NCBI GenBank assembly: GCA_933228675.1
Contig: OW121741.1
Span: forward strand, 22,286,901-22,350,900
Length of the DNA stretch: 64,000 bases
Source: Stomorhina lunata
Lineage: Eukaryota; Arthropoda; Insecta; Diptera; Rhiniidae
Direction: 5' to 3'
The notes under the pieces were generated by a model. It did not search any database. It saw only the letters and a program-made list of their open reading frames with translations, and was not told the DNA's origin. Positions within the stretch are counted from its first letter, which is position 1. The number at the start of each line of letters is the position of its first letter. The position numbers and the translations under genes were made by a program. Of the stretch, positions 10,701 to 23,774 are shown piece by piece.

Positions 10701-13470
10701 AAATATTTCTATCGAAATTTTTTCTATAGAAAAATATTTCTATCGAAATTTTTTCTATAGAAAAATATTTCTATCGAAATTTTTTCTATAGAAAAATATT
10801 TCTATCGAAATTTTTTCTATAGAAAAATATTTCTATCGAAATTTTTTCTATAGAAAAATATTTCTATCGAAATTTTTTCTATAGAAAAATATTTCTATCG
10901 AAATTTTTTCTATAGAAGAATATTTCTATCGAAATTTTTTCTATAGAAAAATATTTCTATCGAAATTTTTTCTATAGAAAAATATTTCTAAAGAAAATTT
11001 TTCTATAGAAAAATTTCGAAAAAAAAATCGAAATTTTTTCTATAGAAAAATATTTCTATCGAAATTTTTTCTATAGAAAAATATTTCTATCGAAATTTTT
11101 TCTATAGAAAAATATTTCTATCGAAATTTTTTCTAAAGAAAAATATTTCTATCGAAATTTTTTCTATAGAAAAATATTTCTATCGAAATTTTTTCTATAG
11201 AAAAATATTTCTATCGAAATTTTTTCTATAGAAAAATATTTCTATCGAAATTTTTTCTATAGAAAAATATTTTTATCGAAATTTTTTATATAGAAAAATA
11301 TTTCTTTGGAAATTTTTTCTATAGAAAAATATTTCTATCGAATTTTTGTCTATAGAAAAATATTTCTATCGGAATTTTTTCTATAGAAAAATATTTCTAT
11401 CGAAATTTTTTCTAAAGAAAAATATTTCTATCGAAATTTTTTTTAAAGAAAAATATTTCTATCGAAATTTTTTATATAGAAAAATATTTCTTTGGAAATT
11501 TTTTCTATAGAAAAATATTTCTATCGAAATTTTTTCTATAGAAAAATATTTCTTTGGAAATTTTTTCTATAGAAAAATATTTCTATTGAAATTTTTTCTA
11601 TAGAAAAATATTTCTATCGAAATTTTTTCTACAGAAAAATATTTCTACCGAAATTTTTTGTATAGAAAAATTTTTTTTTTTTTGAAATTTTTTCTATAGA
11701 AAAATATTTCTTTGGAAATTTTTTCTATAGAAAAACATTTCTTTGGAAATTTTTTTTATAGAAAAATATTTCTTTGGAAATTTTTTCTATAGAAAAATAT
11801 TTCTTTGGAAATTTTTTCTATAGAAAAATATTTCTTTGGAATTTTTTTCTGTAGAAAAATATTTCTTTGGAAATTTTTTCTATAGAAAAATATTTCTTTG
11901 GAAATTTTTTCTATAGAAAAATATTTCTTTGGAAATTTTTTCTGTAGAAAAATATTTCTTTGGAAATTTTTTCTATAGAAAAATATTTCTTTGGAAATTT
12001 TTTCTATAGGAAAATATATTTTTGGAAATTTTTTCTATAGAAAAATATTTCTTTGGAAATTTTTTCTATAGAAAAATATTTTTATCGAAATTTTTTCTAT
12101 AGAAAAATATTTCTATCGAAATTTTTTCTATAGAAAAATATTTCTTTGGAAATTTTTTCTATAGAAAAATATTTCTATCGAAATTTTTTCTATAGAAAAA
12201 TATTTCTATCGAAATTTTTTCTAAAGAAAAATATTTCTATCGAAATTTTTTCTATAGAAAAATATTTCTATCGAAATTTTTTCTATAGAAAAATATTTCT
12301 ATCGAAATTTTTTCTATAGAAAAATATTTCTATCGAAATTTTTTCTATAGAAAAATATTTCTATCGAAATTTTTTCTATAGAAAAATATTTTTATCGAAA
12401 TTTTTTATATAGAAAAATATTTCTTTGGAAATTTTTTCTATAGAAAAATATTTCTATCGAATTTTTGTCTATAGAAAAATATTTCTATCGGAATTTTTTC
12501 TATAGAAAAATATTTCTATCGAAATTTTTTCTAAAGAAAAATATTTCTATCGAAATTTTTTTTAAAGAAAAATATTTCTATCGAAATTTTTTATATAGAA
12601 AAATATTTCTTTGGAAATTTTTTCTATAGAAAAATATTTCTATCGAAATTTTTTCTATAGAAAAATATTTCTTTGGAAATTTTTTCTATAGAAAAATATT
12701 TCTATTGAAATTTTTTCTATAGAAAAATATTTCTATCGAAATTTTTTCTACAGAAAAATATTTCTACCGAAATTTTTTGTATAGAAAAATTTTTTTTTTT
12801 TTGAAATTTTTTCTATAGAAAAATATTTCTTTGGAAATTTTTTCTATAGAAAAATATTTCTTTGGAAATTTTTTTTATAGAAAAATATTTCTTTGGAAAT
12901 TTTTTCTATAGAAAAATATTTCTTTGGAAATTTTTTCTATAGAAAAATATTTCTTTGGAATTTTTTTCTGTAGAAAAATATTTCTTTGGAAATTTTTTCT
13001 ATAGAAAAATATTTCTTTGGAAATTTTTTCTATAGAAAAATATTTCTTTGGAAATTTTTTCTATAGAAAAATATTTCTTTGGAAATTTTTTCTATAGGAA
13101 AATATATTTTTGGAAATTTTTTCTATAGAAAAATATTTCTTTGGAAATTTTTTCTATAGAAAAATATTTCTTTGGAAATTTTTTCTATAGAAAAATATTT
13201 TTATCGAAATTTTTTCTATAGAAAAATATTTCTATCGAAATTTTTTCTATAGAAAAATATTTCTTTGGAAATTTTTTCTATAGAAAAATATTTCTTTGGA
13301 AATTTTTTCTATAGGAAAATATATTTTTGGAAATTTTTTCTATAGAAAAATATTTCTTTGGAAATTTTTTCTATAGAAAAATATTTCTTTGGAAATTTTT
13401 TCTATAGAAAATATTTCTATCGAAATTTTTTCTATAGAAAAATATTTCTATCGAAATTTTTTATTTAGAA
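10701..13470 (+). repeat. 31-bp satellite, block 2b, ATCG and CTTTGG subtypes
   Basis: The array changes at about 10700 from CTAAAG to CTATCG units, and from about 11290 to a mixture with CTTTGG units. A block with the order ATATAG / CTTTGG / GAATTTTTGTCTATAG / run of 12-13 T is present twice. The markers at 11341 and 12460, and at 11684 and 12803, are both offset by 1119 bp (36 units plus 3 bases). CTATAGG with ATATATTTTTGG recurs at 12004, 13092 and 13309. Confidence 0.93.
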
Positions 13471-13479
13471 AAAACAATG

Positions 13480-14850
13480 AATTGACATTGCTGTAATTCA
13501 TTTGTTTTAATCTATTCTTTAAAGTAATGCAATTAACAATTGCTTAAGTGCAGTAATTTTCAATTGCATTATCGATTGCATTACTTATGTCTTTACTATT
13601 GAGAATAGCAGTAGTATTACTACTTTCGTTGCCAAGAGAATTAACAATTGCTTAACTAGTGTCCCATTAAATAGAGAATTGTATTACTAATTACATTACC
13701 CATTACATTATCAATTTACATTACCTTTTGCATTACAACAATTACCAATTACATTATCAATTGCAATAACAAATACATTGTTAATTGCATTACGATTTGG
13801 AATAGCAGTAGCATTACTATTTCAATGCCAAGAGCATTATAAATTACTGAACTGGTTTCCAATTACATTAACAATTGCTCACTATATTACCCATTGAATT
13901 GAATTAATTACATTACCAGTTACTTTGTCAATTTACATTACCAATTGCATTACAATGTTATTACTAATTTCATCAAGAAATATATTGTTAATTGCATTAC
14001 CATTGCAATACTATTTTCAATACCAAGAGGAATACAAATTTCATAACTAGTTTCCAATTACATTACCAATTATTCATAATATTACCCATTACTTCACCAA
14101 TGACATTACCAGTTACATTATCAATTTGCATTGCAATGCAATTACCAATTACAAAATCGTTTGCATTACCAATGACGTTAATAATTGCAATAAGAAATAC
14201 TTTAATGCTTGCATTACCATTTGAAATATTATTAGCCGTACTATTTTCAATACCAAAAGCATTACCAATTGCTTAACTAGTTTCCATTACTATTAAAATT
14301 TGCATTACCCATTAAATTACTGGTTATATTGCAGTAGCAATACTATTTTCAATACCAAGAGGAATACCAATTGCTTAACTAGTTTCCAATTACATTGCCA
14401 ATTATTCATTATATTATCCATTACTTCACCAATGACATTACCAGTTACATTATCAATTTGCATTGCAATGCAATTACCAATTACAAAATCGTTTGCATTA
14501 CCAATGACGTAATAATTGCAATAAGAAATACTTTAATACTTGCATTACCATTTGAAATATTATTAGCCGTACTAATTTCAATACCAAGAGCATTACCAAT
14601 TGTTTAACTAGTTTCCATTACCATTAAAAATTGCATTACCATTTGCATTACCCATTAAATTACTGGTTGTATTACCATTTTCATTACTCGTTACATTGTC
14701 AATTTAAATTACTACTTGCATTACTCATTAAATTGACAATTTGCATTCCTAAAAGCAGTTACTTAATAACACTTAATACTCAATTTACTTTTAATTGCAT
14801 TTTTCTTCCTCAAGTGAACACCCCTATTATACGCACTTTTCAACACTAAT
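13480..14850 (+). repeat. degenerate ATTACC / AATTGCATTA minisatellite
   Basis: Dense imperfect copies of ATTACCAATTACATTACC-like words. Longer periods are superimposed: the segment beginning CTATTTTCAATACCAAGAGG is at 14011 and again at 14343 (offset 332). Weaker ancestors begin near 13608 and 13798. Open frames of 70-94 codons here encode only low-complexity I/T/L-rich peptides and follow from the repeat, so I do not call them genes. Confidence 0.85.
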
Positions 14851-15790
14851 TTCTCTACCACAGGGATTTTTATTTTTTTTTTAAATAAAACAAGTTTTCT
14901 TCTTTTTTTTATTTCGTTCTGGTGTTCTCATTTTCTTCTTTATTTTATCAGTCATTTTTTTTAAATACACACACATTTTATTAATTGTCTGTCTTCACGT
15001 CTGTCTTTCCATGCTTCCATCCAACTGTCAGTATTTCTTTTTCATACAGCCAAAAATAACCTACAACCGACAACTGGCTTCCATGTGTTGGTGTTACTTA
15101 AAACATCATCATCATCATCAACGTCGTCAACATCTACTCCGGCATCCCTTCATCCTGCTTGTCCTTTCTTGTCTTTTACCATCATCATTCTCGCATGCAC
15201 ATCATAAAATCTTTATCTTTGTATCTCAAAGTATGAACTCAAACTTCATTTTTTTTCTTTCTGTTTGTCTGTCTTTACATCATATGTATTCCATATTTTT
15301 TTTTCTGATTATACAATTTTCTTTCTTCGCTTTTCTTTAGAGTTTTTTTTTTCAATTTATGGATTTGCTGGATTTCGAATTTCTTGGTTTTACAATCATA
15401 AATCCTCAAGTATTCAACTTCTTCCTTTGTCTTGTATCTTTTTGAAAAATATTCTTTAAATTGTGGTTTCTTGTTTTCATATTTCATCATTTTTTTTCTT
15501 AAGAATTTTACATTTTTGTGTCACTTTTTTTTCTAAGGGGATTTTTCCACGACTAGCAATCATCATCATTTGTAAATTTTTAATAAAGCCATTGATTGCT
15601 GTTTTTAGACGCGTACAACTCTCAAAAAAAAAAAAAAAAAAAAAAATGGTGTAAAGCAAACTGATGATGGCTAATTTATGTTTGACCACGTTCGTAATTT
15701 ATTGATGATTTTGAATTTTTGGTTAAAAGGAAATTTAGAAAGAATTGATTTGGGTAGCGAAAGAAACAGAACAAAAAATTGTCTTTATAG
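14851..15790. other. pyrimidine- and T-rich unique sequence
   Basis: Contains long T runs, a CATCATCATCATCATCA microsatellite near 15105, a TGTCTGTCTTCACGTCTGTC tract near 14988 and a 22-base A run near 15625. Overlapping short frames on both strands reflect low complexity. No gene recognised. Confidence 0.6.
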
Positions 15791-15794
15791 CCTA

Positions 15795-17052
15795 ATCAGA
15801 CTATAAACAGAACTACCTATAGTTAGAACTGACTATAGTTGGAACACACTGTAGTCGTAACTGGCTATAGTCGGAACTGACTATGGTCGCAACTAACTAT
15901 AATCGGAACTGACTATAGTCGGAACTAACTATGGTCGAAACTGACTATAGTCGGAACTGACTATAGTCGGAACTGAATATAGTCGGAACTGACTATAGTC
16001 GGAACTGAATATAGTCGGAGCTGACTAAAGTCGCAACTGACTATAGTCGGAACTGACTACAGTCGGGACTGACTGTAGTCGGAACTGACTATAGTTGGAA
16101 CTGACTATAGTCGGAAATGACTATAGTCGGAACTGACTATAGTCGGAATTGACTATAGTCGGAGCTGACTAAAGTCGCAACTGACTATAGTCGGAACTGA
16201 CTATAGTAGTAACCGACTATTAACGGAACTGACTATAGTCGGAACTGACTAAAGTCGGAAATGACTATTGTCGGAATCGACGTTAGTCGGAACTGACTTT
16301 AGTCGTAATTGTATAAATAGTAGGAACTGACTACAGTTCGAATTTAGTATCGTCGGAATTGAATATAATTGGTGCTGACTATAGTAGGAACTGACTACAA
16401 TTAAAACTTTATCAGACTTTATAGCCAGAAATGGATATAGTTGGAACTGACTATAGTCGGAAATGACTATATTCGGAACTTACTATAGTCGGAACTGGCT
16501 ATAGTCAGAACTAACTATAGTCGGAACTGACTATAGTCGGAACTGACTATAGTCGGAACTGACTATAGTCGGAACTGGCTATAGAGTCGGAACTGGCTAT
16601 ATTCGGAACTGACTCTATAGACTATAGAAGGAACTGAATATCGTCGGAATTAACTGAATTCGGAACTGAAGTAAGAACTGAACTAAAGTAGGAACTGACT
16701 AGAGTCGGAAGCGACTAAAGTCAGAACTGACTATAGTCGGAACTGACTATATTCGGAACTGACTATAGTCGGAACTGACTATAGTCGGAACTGACTATAG
16801 TCGGAACTGACTATAGTCGGAACTGACTATAGTCGGAACTGACTATAGTCGACACTGACTATAGTCGGAACTGACTATAGTCGGAAGTAACTACCATCGG
16901 GACTGACTATAGTCGGAGCTGACTGTAGTCGGAACTGACTATAGTTGGAACTGACTAAAGTCGAACTGACTATATTTGGAATTGACTATAGTCGGAATTG
17001 ACTATAGTCGGAATTGACTATAGTCGGAATTGACTATAGTCGGAACTGACTC
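15795..17052 (+). repeat. 16-bp palindrome-cored satellite, array 1 (GGAACT orientation)
   Basis: The 16-bp unit is the perfect 10-base palindrome GACTATAGTC followed by GGAACT, about 78 copies. Substitutions fall in both parts; the most regular stretch is about 16720-16900. The orientation is defined by the six-base linker, since the core reads the same on both strands. Confidence 0.95.
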
Positions 17053-17644
17053 CCAATTTCTTCTAAATATAAACACTTTTTCCCTTTAACTGAGTCTACT
17101 CGTATAATAATGATTTGGGTGTTTTGTTCAGTACCATTTTTTGTTGCTAGCTTAAATTTTTCCTAGTTTTTTTGCTCTATTCAATTAGATTTTTTTTTTG
17201 ATTTTTTACAATTTTACCGCTTTTATGCAATACGTAACTAAAAAGAGGGCAAAAACCATTATTGAGCAGTTTTAGAAATGAAATTGAATGAAAAAACTAT
17301 ATATATATATAGAAAATAACGTCATGTGCTTTTCTCCGCTGATAAAAAATGAAGCTGGAAAACTATTGAAATCGAAAAACATGAAAAATGAAAGAAAAGA
17401 AAAAAAAACTGCTGCTGCATGTAATGATCATTTAATTGCAAAAGTTGTTAAAACAAGATTTACTGGTTGAACGAAAAAAATGCTTTTCCTGTAAAAATGC
17501 TTTTCCCCCTCTAGTTTTTTTCCAAAAGACAAAATTTTATAGTGATGGGATTGCAATCGTTTAAATCGTAGGAGGAACTGGATATCGAAGTGGTGATTGG
17601 AATTGAAAAAGTAAAAGAAATTTAGTTTTGTTAAGTCTTTTCCT
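17053..17644. other. unique spacer between inverted 16-bp arrays
   Basis: About 590 bp of AT-rich unique sequence separating two oppositely oriented arrays. It would be the loop of a giant stem-loop. A 60-codon plus-strand frame at 17288-17470 is lysine-rich, driven by A runs, and is not recognised. Confidence 0.6.
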
Positions 17645-19215
17645 ATGATAGTCAGTTCCGACTATTAAAAGTTCCGACTATAGTTAGTTTCGAATACAGT
17701 CAATTGCGTCCATAGTCAGTTGCGACTATAGTCAGTTCTGACTATAGTCAGTTCTGGCTATAGTCATTTCCGACTATAGTCAGTTCAGACTATAGTCAGT
17801 TTTGACTATAGTCAGTTCTGGCTATAGTCATTTCCGACTATAGTCAGTTCAGACTATAGTCAGTTTTGACTATAGTCAGTTTTGACTATAGTGTGTTCCA
17901 AATATTCTCAGTTTAGACTATTATCGGTTCCGACTATAGTCAGTTCCGACAATAGTCAGTTCCGACAATAGTCAGTTCCGACAATAGTCAGTTCCGAGTA
18001 TAGTCAGTTTCGACTATAGTTAGTTCCGACTATAGTCAGTTTCAACTATAGTCAGTTTGGACTATAGTCAGTTCCGACTAGAGTCAGTTGCGACTAAAGT
18101 CAGTTCCGACTATAGTCAGTTTCGACTATGGTCACTTCCGACTATAGTCAGTTCCAACTATAGTCAGTTCAGATTTTAATCAGTTCCGACTAAAGTCAGT
18201 TCGGAATATAGTTAGTTTCTATAGTCGTTTCGACAATAGTCAGATTCAACTATAGTCAGTTCTGACTATAGTCAGTTGCGACTATTTTCAGTTTCGACTA
18301 TAGTCAGATTCACTATAGTCAGTTTCATCTATAGTCAGTTCCGACTATAGTTAGTTCCACCTATAGTTAGTTCCGACTATAGTCAGTTCCGACTAGAGTT
18401 AGTTCCGGCTATAGTCAGTTCCGACTATAGTCAGTTCTGACTTTTGTCAGTTGCTACTATAGTCAGTTCCGGCTATAGTCAGTTTCGACTATAGTTAGTT
18501 CTGACTATAGTCAGTTCCGACTATAGTCAGTTCCGACTATAGTCAGTTTCAACTATAGTCAGTTCCGACTATAGTCAGTTTCGACTATTTTCAGTTTCGA
18601 CTATAGTCAGTTTCACTATAGTCAGTTTCGTCTATAGTCAGTTCCGACTATAGTCAGTTCCAGCTATAGTTAGTTCCGACTATAGTTAGTTCCGACTATA
18701 GTTAGTTCCGACTATAGTTAGTTCCGGCTATAGTCAGTTCCGAGTATAGTCACTTCTGACTTTTGTCAGTTCCGACTATAGTCAGTTCCGGCTATAGGTA
18801 GTTTCGACTATAGCTAGTTCCGACTATAGTCATTTCCGACTATAGTCAGTTCCGAATATAGTCAGTTCCGAAAATAGTCAGTTCCGACTATAGTTAGTTC
18901 CGACTATAGTTAGTTCCGACTATAATTAGTTCCGACTATAGTCAGTGCCGACTATAGTCAGTTCCGACTATAGTCAGTTCCGACTATAGTCAGTTCTGAC
19001 TATAGTCAGTTCCGACTATAGTCAGTTCTGACTATAGTCAGTTCCGACTATAGTCAGTTCTGACTATAGTCAGTTCCGACTATAGTCAGTTCTGACTATA
19101 GTCAGTTCCGACTGTAGTCAGTTCTGACTATAGTCAGTTCCGACTATAGTCAGTTCGACTATAGTCAGTTCCGACTATAGTCAGTTCCTACTATAGTCAG
19201 TTCCGTTTATAGCCT
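17645..19215 (-). repeat. 16-bp satellite, array 2 (inverted, AGTTCC orientation)
   Basis: About 98 copies of AGTTCC plus GACTATAGTC, the exact reverse-complement reading of array 1. It is most homogeneous near 18940-19190. Together with array 1 it forms a 1.26-kb / 1.57-kb inverted pair. Confidence 0.95.
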
Positions 19216-19725
19216 TTCTGTTTATGACTATTGTAGCGCCCTTAAAAAAAATAAACGCAAAATTAATGATAAATTTTGTCATGGTTGATTTGTTCGGTTA
19301 CATTAAGTTTTTTTTTTTGTTTCGCAAAATTCGCGTCTTAATGATGGAAAATTCGACATGGAAATAAGCACATAATAAATATGTAAAAAAAGGTTAAGCT
19401 GAAATGATGAAAAATAAAATTCATCCATTAGTATTACAAATTGTTTACAATGTAAAATTAAATGAATTTTGTTTTTAACAAATTCGCTGGATTTCAATAT
19501 TAAAGAGGGGAGGGATTTTGAAATGAAGGCCAAAATAAATGCAATAATAAAATTGGAAAAAATTGAGAATGAAAAGTTTTAAAATTTAAATTAATTATTG
19601 TTCGACTTAAGTTAAAAGGCAGAGATTTTTTTAAATTAATTTTTACGAGGCTGGGTTCTTATTTGTCGAGATTTGAGAGATGCGGGGTCAATGTTTACAT
19701 ATTGGATGTAGTGGGCTTACGCCTA
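19216..19725. other. unique AT-rich sequence
   Basis: No repeat structure and no recognisable gene. The minus-strand 76-codon frame at 19303-19533 shows no domain I can name. Confidence 0.55.
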
Positions 19726-20164
19726 TTAAATATGTGTACCACCGATCCCTAAAATTTGTATCACTCCTAAAGAACTTTTTGTCTTAAAATTGCCAATGTC
19801 AAACTTGAAACTGGTAAAAAGGGGAACAAGTTTTAAAACGTTATATCTCCTAAAGTAATAAGTATAGAAACAAAAAAATTTTTTAAACTTTGCCCGATAG
19901 GGGGTAAAAAAGTGTGAAAATAGTTTTTTTGGTACTATTTTTAACCCACTGTTATCATTTGAACCAAAGAATATAGAAAGAACCTTTTTACTGTTATCAC
20001 TAAATGTGAAAAAATATTCCATACGTATTTGGTACTTTTTTGATTTCGGGGGCCAAACTGGGTAAAAAGGAATGCAATTATAACTCATAAAGTAATATAA
20101 ATAGAAAACGATATGTTAACTGCGTTTTATTAAAATGTACCGAAATTAATTGGTACCAAAGAAG
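19726..20164 (+). mobile_element. Helitron-like non-autonomous element, left half
   Basis: This segment is homologous to 56070-56480. Shared words in the same order are AAAGTAATA..ATAGAAAC, TTTGCCCGATAGGGGGTAAA, TTTTGAACCAAA.AATATAGA, GTATTTGGTACTTTTTTGAT, GTTAACTGCGTTTT and TACCGAA.T.AATTGGTAC. The second copy ends in a Helitron-type hairpin, and the remainder of this copy resumes at 31897 after the foldback insertion. The minus-strand 120-codon frame at 19726-20088 is partly matched in frame at 56 kb but has no recognised domain, so I do not call it a gene. The left boundary is not resolved. Confidence 0.5.
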
Positions 20165-20285
20165 ATGTGTGTGAAGTTAAATTTGAAATTTAAAACCCTA
20201 GACACAAACCAATGTTTTTAACAGAGCTCTGTTATGTAGTTAACATAGCTCTGTTAAGAACCAAAAATAAAGGGAATACACAAGG
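20165..20285 (+). repeat. left terminal inverted repeat, non-tandem outer part
   Basis: 121 bases identical by eye to the reverse complement of 31776-31896. Contains the 16-base perfect palindrome TAACAGAGCTCTGTTA at 20219-20234 and a near-copy TAACATAGCTCTGTTA at 20241-20256. These paired dyads just inside the end are the best candidates for transposase-binding sites; this is an inference. Confidence 0.85.
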
Positions 20286-23200
20286 AATTCGAATTACCAG
20301 TGAACCAGGCAACTTGGGCGGACAAATGGGGCATCAGATTGTAGGAGAGGATGTTATCTATGGATACCCATAGTCAGAATCTATAACAGAGTGAGTTGGT
20401 AGGTGCTGTTAACAGTTTTTTAAAATATCAAATGTGAGATCATGCTAAGGGAGGATCGCCAGTTCCCAGGAAACAAGGCAACGTGGGCGGACAAATGTAG
20501 TATCCGGTTGTAGCTAAGGATGTTTCCTATGAGCTCCTGTAGTCAGAACCTTTAACAGAGCGAGTTGCTAGGAGTTATTAGCATTTAAAAAAAAAATTCA
20601 TATGTGGGACTATGTTAAGGGAGGATTCCAGATTCCTTGGAAACAAGGCAACGTGGGGGGACAAATGAGGTATCGGGGAGTAGCTGAGGATGTTTTCTAT
20701 AGGGTTCCATTGTCAGAATATCTAACAGAGCGAGTTGGTAGGAGTTATTGAGATTTTTCAAAAATTTCATATGTGGGAATATGTTAAGGGAGGATTCCAG
20801 ATTACATGGAAACAAGTCAACGTGGGGCGACAAATGAGGTATCGGGAAGTAGCTAAGGATGTTTTCTATAGGGCTCAATTGTCAGAATATCTAACAGAGC
20901 GAGTTGGTAGGAGTTATTGAAAATTTTCAAAAATTTCATATGTGGGACTATGTTAAGGGAGGATTCCAGATTCCTTGGAAACAAGTCAACGTGGGGCGAC
21001 AAATGAGGTATCGGGAAGTAGCTGAGGATGCTTTCTATAGGGCTCAATTGTCAGAATATCTAACAGAGCGAGTTGGTAGGAGTTATTGAAAATTTTCAAA
21101 AATTTCATATTTGGGAATATGTTAAGGGAGGATTCCAGATTCCTTGGAAACAAGGCAACGTGGGGGGACAAATGAGGTATCGGGGAGTAGCTGAGGATGT
21201 TTTCTATAGGGTTCCATTGTCAGAATATCTAACAGAGCGAGTTGGTAGGAGTTATTGAAAATTTTCAAAAATTTCATATGTGGGAATATGTTAAGGGAGG
21301 ATTCCAGATTCCATGGAAACAAGGCAACGTGGGCGGACTAATGAGGTATCGGGGAGTAGCTGAGGATGCTTTCTATAGGGCTCCATTGTCAGAATATCTA
21401 ACAGAGCGAGTTGGTAGGAGCTATTGACATTTTTCAAAAATTTCATATGTGGGAATATGTTAAGGGAGGATTCCAGATTCCATGGAAACAAGGCAACGTG
21501 GGTGGACAAATGAGGTATCCGGGAGTAGCTGAGGATGTTTTTTATAGGGTTCCATTGTCAGAATATCTAACAGAGCGAGTTGGTAGGAGTTATTGAGATT
21601 TTTCAAAAATTTCATATGTGGGACTATGTTAAGGGAGGATTCCAGATTCTTTGGAAACAAGGCAACGTGGGGCGACAAATGAGGTATCGGGGAGTAGCTA
21701 AGGATGTTTTCTATAGGGTTCCATTGTCAGAATATCTAACAGAGCGAGTTGGTAGGAGTTATTGAGACTTTTCAAAAATTTCATATGTGGGACTATGTTA
21801 AGGGAGGATTCCAGATTCCTTGGAAACAAGGCAACGTGGACAAATGAGGTATCGGGGAGTAGCTGAGGATGTTTTTTATAGGGTTCCATTGTCAGAATAT
21901 CTAACAGAGCGAGTTCGTAGGAGTTATTGAGATTTTTCAAAAATTTCATATGTGGGACTATGTTAAGGGAGGATTCCAGATTCCTTGGAAACAAGTCAAC
22001 GTGGGGCGACAAATGAGGTATCGGGAAGTAGCTGAGGATGCTTTCTATAGGGCTCAATTGTCAGAATATCTAACAGAGCGAGTTGGTAGGAGTTATTGAG
22101 ATTTTTCAAAAATTTCATATGTGGTACTATGTTATGGGAGGATTCCAGATTCCATGGAAACAAGGCAACGTGGGCGGACTAATGAGGTATCGGGGAGTAG
22201 CTGAGGATGCTTTCTATAGGGTTCCATTGTCAGAATATCTAACAGAGCGAGTTGGTAGGAGTTATTGAGATTTTTCAAAAATTTCATATGTGGGACTATG
22301 TTAAGGGAGGATTCCAGATTCTTTGGAAACAAGGCAACGTGGGGCGACAAATGATGTATCGGGGAGTAGCTAAGGATGTTTTCTATAGGGTTCCATTGTC
22401 AGAATATCTAACAGAGCGAGTTGGTAGGAGTTATTGAGACTTTTCAAAAATTTCATATATGGGACTATGTTAAGGGAGGATTCCAGATTCCTTGGAAACA
22501 AGGCAACGTGGGGGGACAAATGAGATGTCGGGAAGTAGCTGCGGATGCTTTCTATACGGCTCCATTGTCAGAATATCTAACAGAGCGATTTGGTAGGAGC
22601 TATTGACATTTTTCAAAAATTTCATATGTGGGAATATGTTAAGGGAGGATTCCAGATTCCTTGGAAACAAGGCAACGTGGGGGACAAATGAGGTATCGGG
22701 GAGTAGCTGAGGATGTTTTCTATAGGGTTCCATTGTCAGAATATCTAACAGAGCGAGTTGGTAGGAGTTATTGAGATTTTTCAAAAATTTCATATGTGGG
22801 AATATGTTAAGGGAGGATTCCAGATTACATGGAAACAAGTCAACGTGGGGCGACAAATGAGGTATCGGGAAGTAGCTAAGGATGTTTTCTATAGGGCTCA
22901 ATTGTCAGAATATCTAACAGAGCGAGTTGGTAGGAGTTATTGAAAATTTTCAAAAATTTCATATGTGGGACTATGTTAAGGGAGGATTCCAGATTCCTTG
23001 GAAACAAGTCAACGTGGGGCGACAAATGAGGTATCGGGAAGTAGCTGAGGATGCTTTCTATAGGGCTCAATTGTCAGAATATCTAACAGAGCGAGTTGGT
23101 AGGAGTTATTGAAAATTTTCAAAAATTTCATATGTGGGACTATGTTAAGGGAGGATTCCAGATTCCATGGAAACAAGGCAACGTGGGGGGACTAATGAGG

Positions 23201-23774
23201 TATCGGGAATTAGCTGAGGATGCTTTCTATTGGGCTCCATTGTCAGAATATCTAACAGAGCGAGTTGGTAGGAGCTATTGACATTTTTCAAAAATTTCAT
23301 ATGTGGGAATATGTTAAGGGAGGATTCCAGATTCCATGGAAACAAGGCAACGTGGGTGGACAAATGAGGTATCCGGGAGTAGCTGAGGATGTTTTCTATA
23401 GGGTTCCATTGTCAGAATATCTAACAGAGCGAGCTGGTAGGAGTTATTGAGATTTTTCAAAAATTTCATACGTGGGACTATGTTAAGGGAGGATTCCAGA
23501 TTCCTTGGAAACAAGGCAACGTGGGGGGACAAATGAGGTATCGGGGTGTAGCTGAGGATGTTTTCTATAGGGTTCCATTGTCAGAATATCTAACAGAGCG
23601 AGTTGGTAGGAGTTATTGAGATTTTTCAAAAATTTCATATGTGGGAATATGTTAAGGGAGGATTCCAGATTACATGGAAACAAGGCAACGTGGGGGGACA
23701 AATGAGGTATCGGGGAGTAGCTGAGGATGTTTTCTATAAGGATCCATTGTAAGAATATCTAACAGAGCGAGTTG
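20286..23774 (+). repeat. left arm: 169-bp tandem repeat (about 20 units)
   Basis: The first two units (to about 20620) are diverged and specific to the outer end. The rest carry CATATGTGGGACTATGTTAA, GGAGGATTCCAGATTCC, AACAAGGCAACGTGGG and TCTAACAGAGCGAGTTGG in each unit. Spacing is 169 bp, with a 4-base-shorter unit near 21838 and a 1-base-shorter unit near 22680. A block near 20735-21050 recurs at 22758-23070 (offset 2023, 12 units less 5 bases). Each unit creates a 61-codon frame, but 169 is not a multiple of 3, so no long frame exists. Confidence 0.95.

Noticed and set aside
3619..13470. Heat-shock-element arrays in the 31-bp satellite
   Set aside because: TTC and GAA are separated by four bases (TTCTATAGAA) instead of the two needed in an HSE.
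13992..14849. Overlapping plus-strand frames of 70-94 codons
   Set aside because: Low-complexity translation of the ATTACC-type repeat in several frames at once.
7160..15025. Inverted flanks (GACAGACGG.. and ..CTGTCTTTCC) around 7.2-15 kb
   Set aside because: Similarity is only that of simple purine and pyrimidine tracts; no extended alignment.
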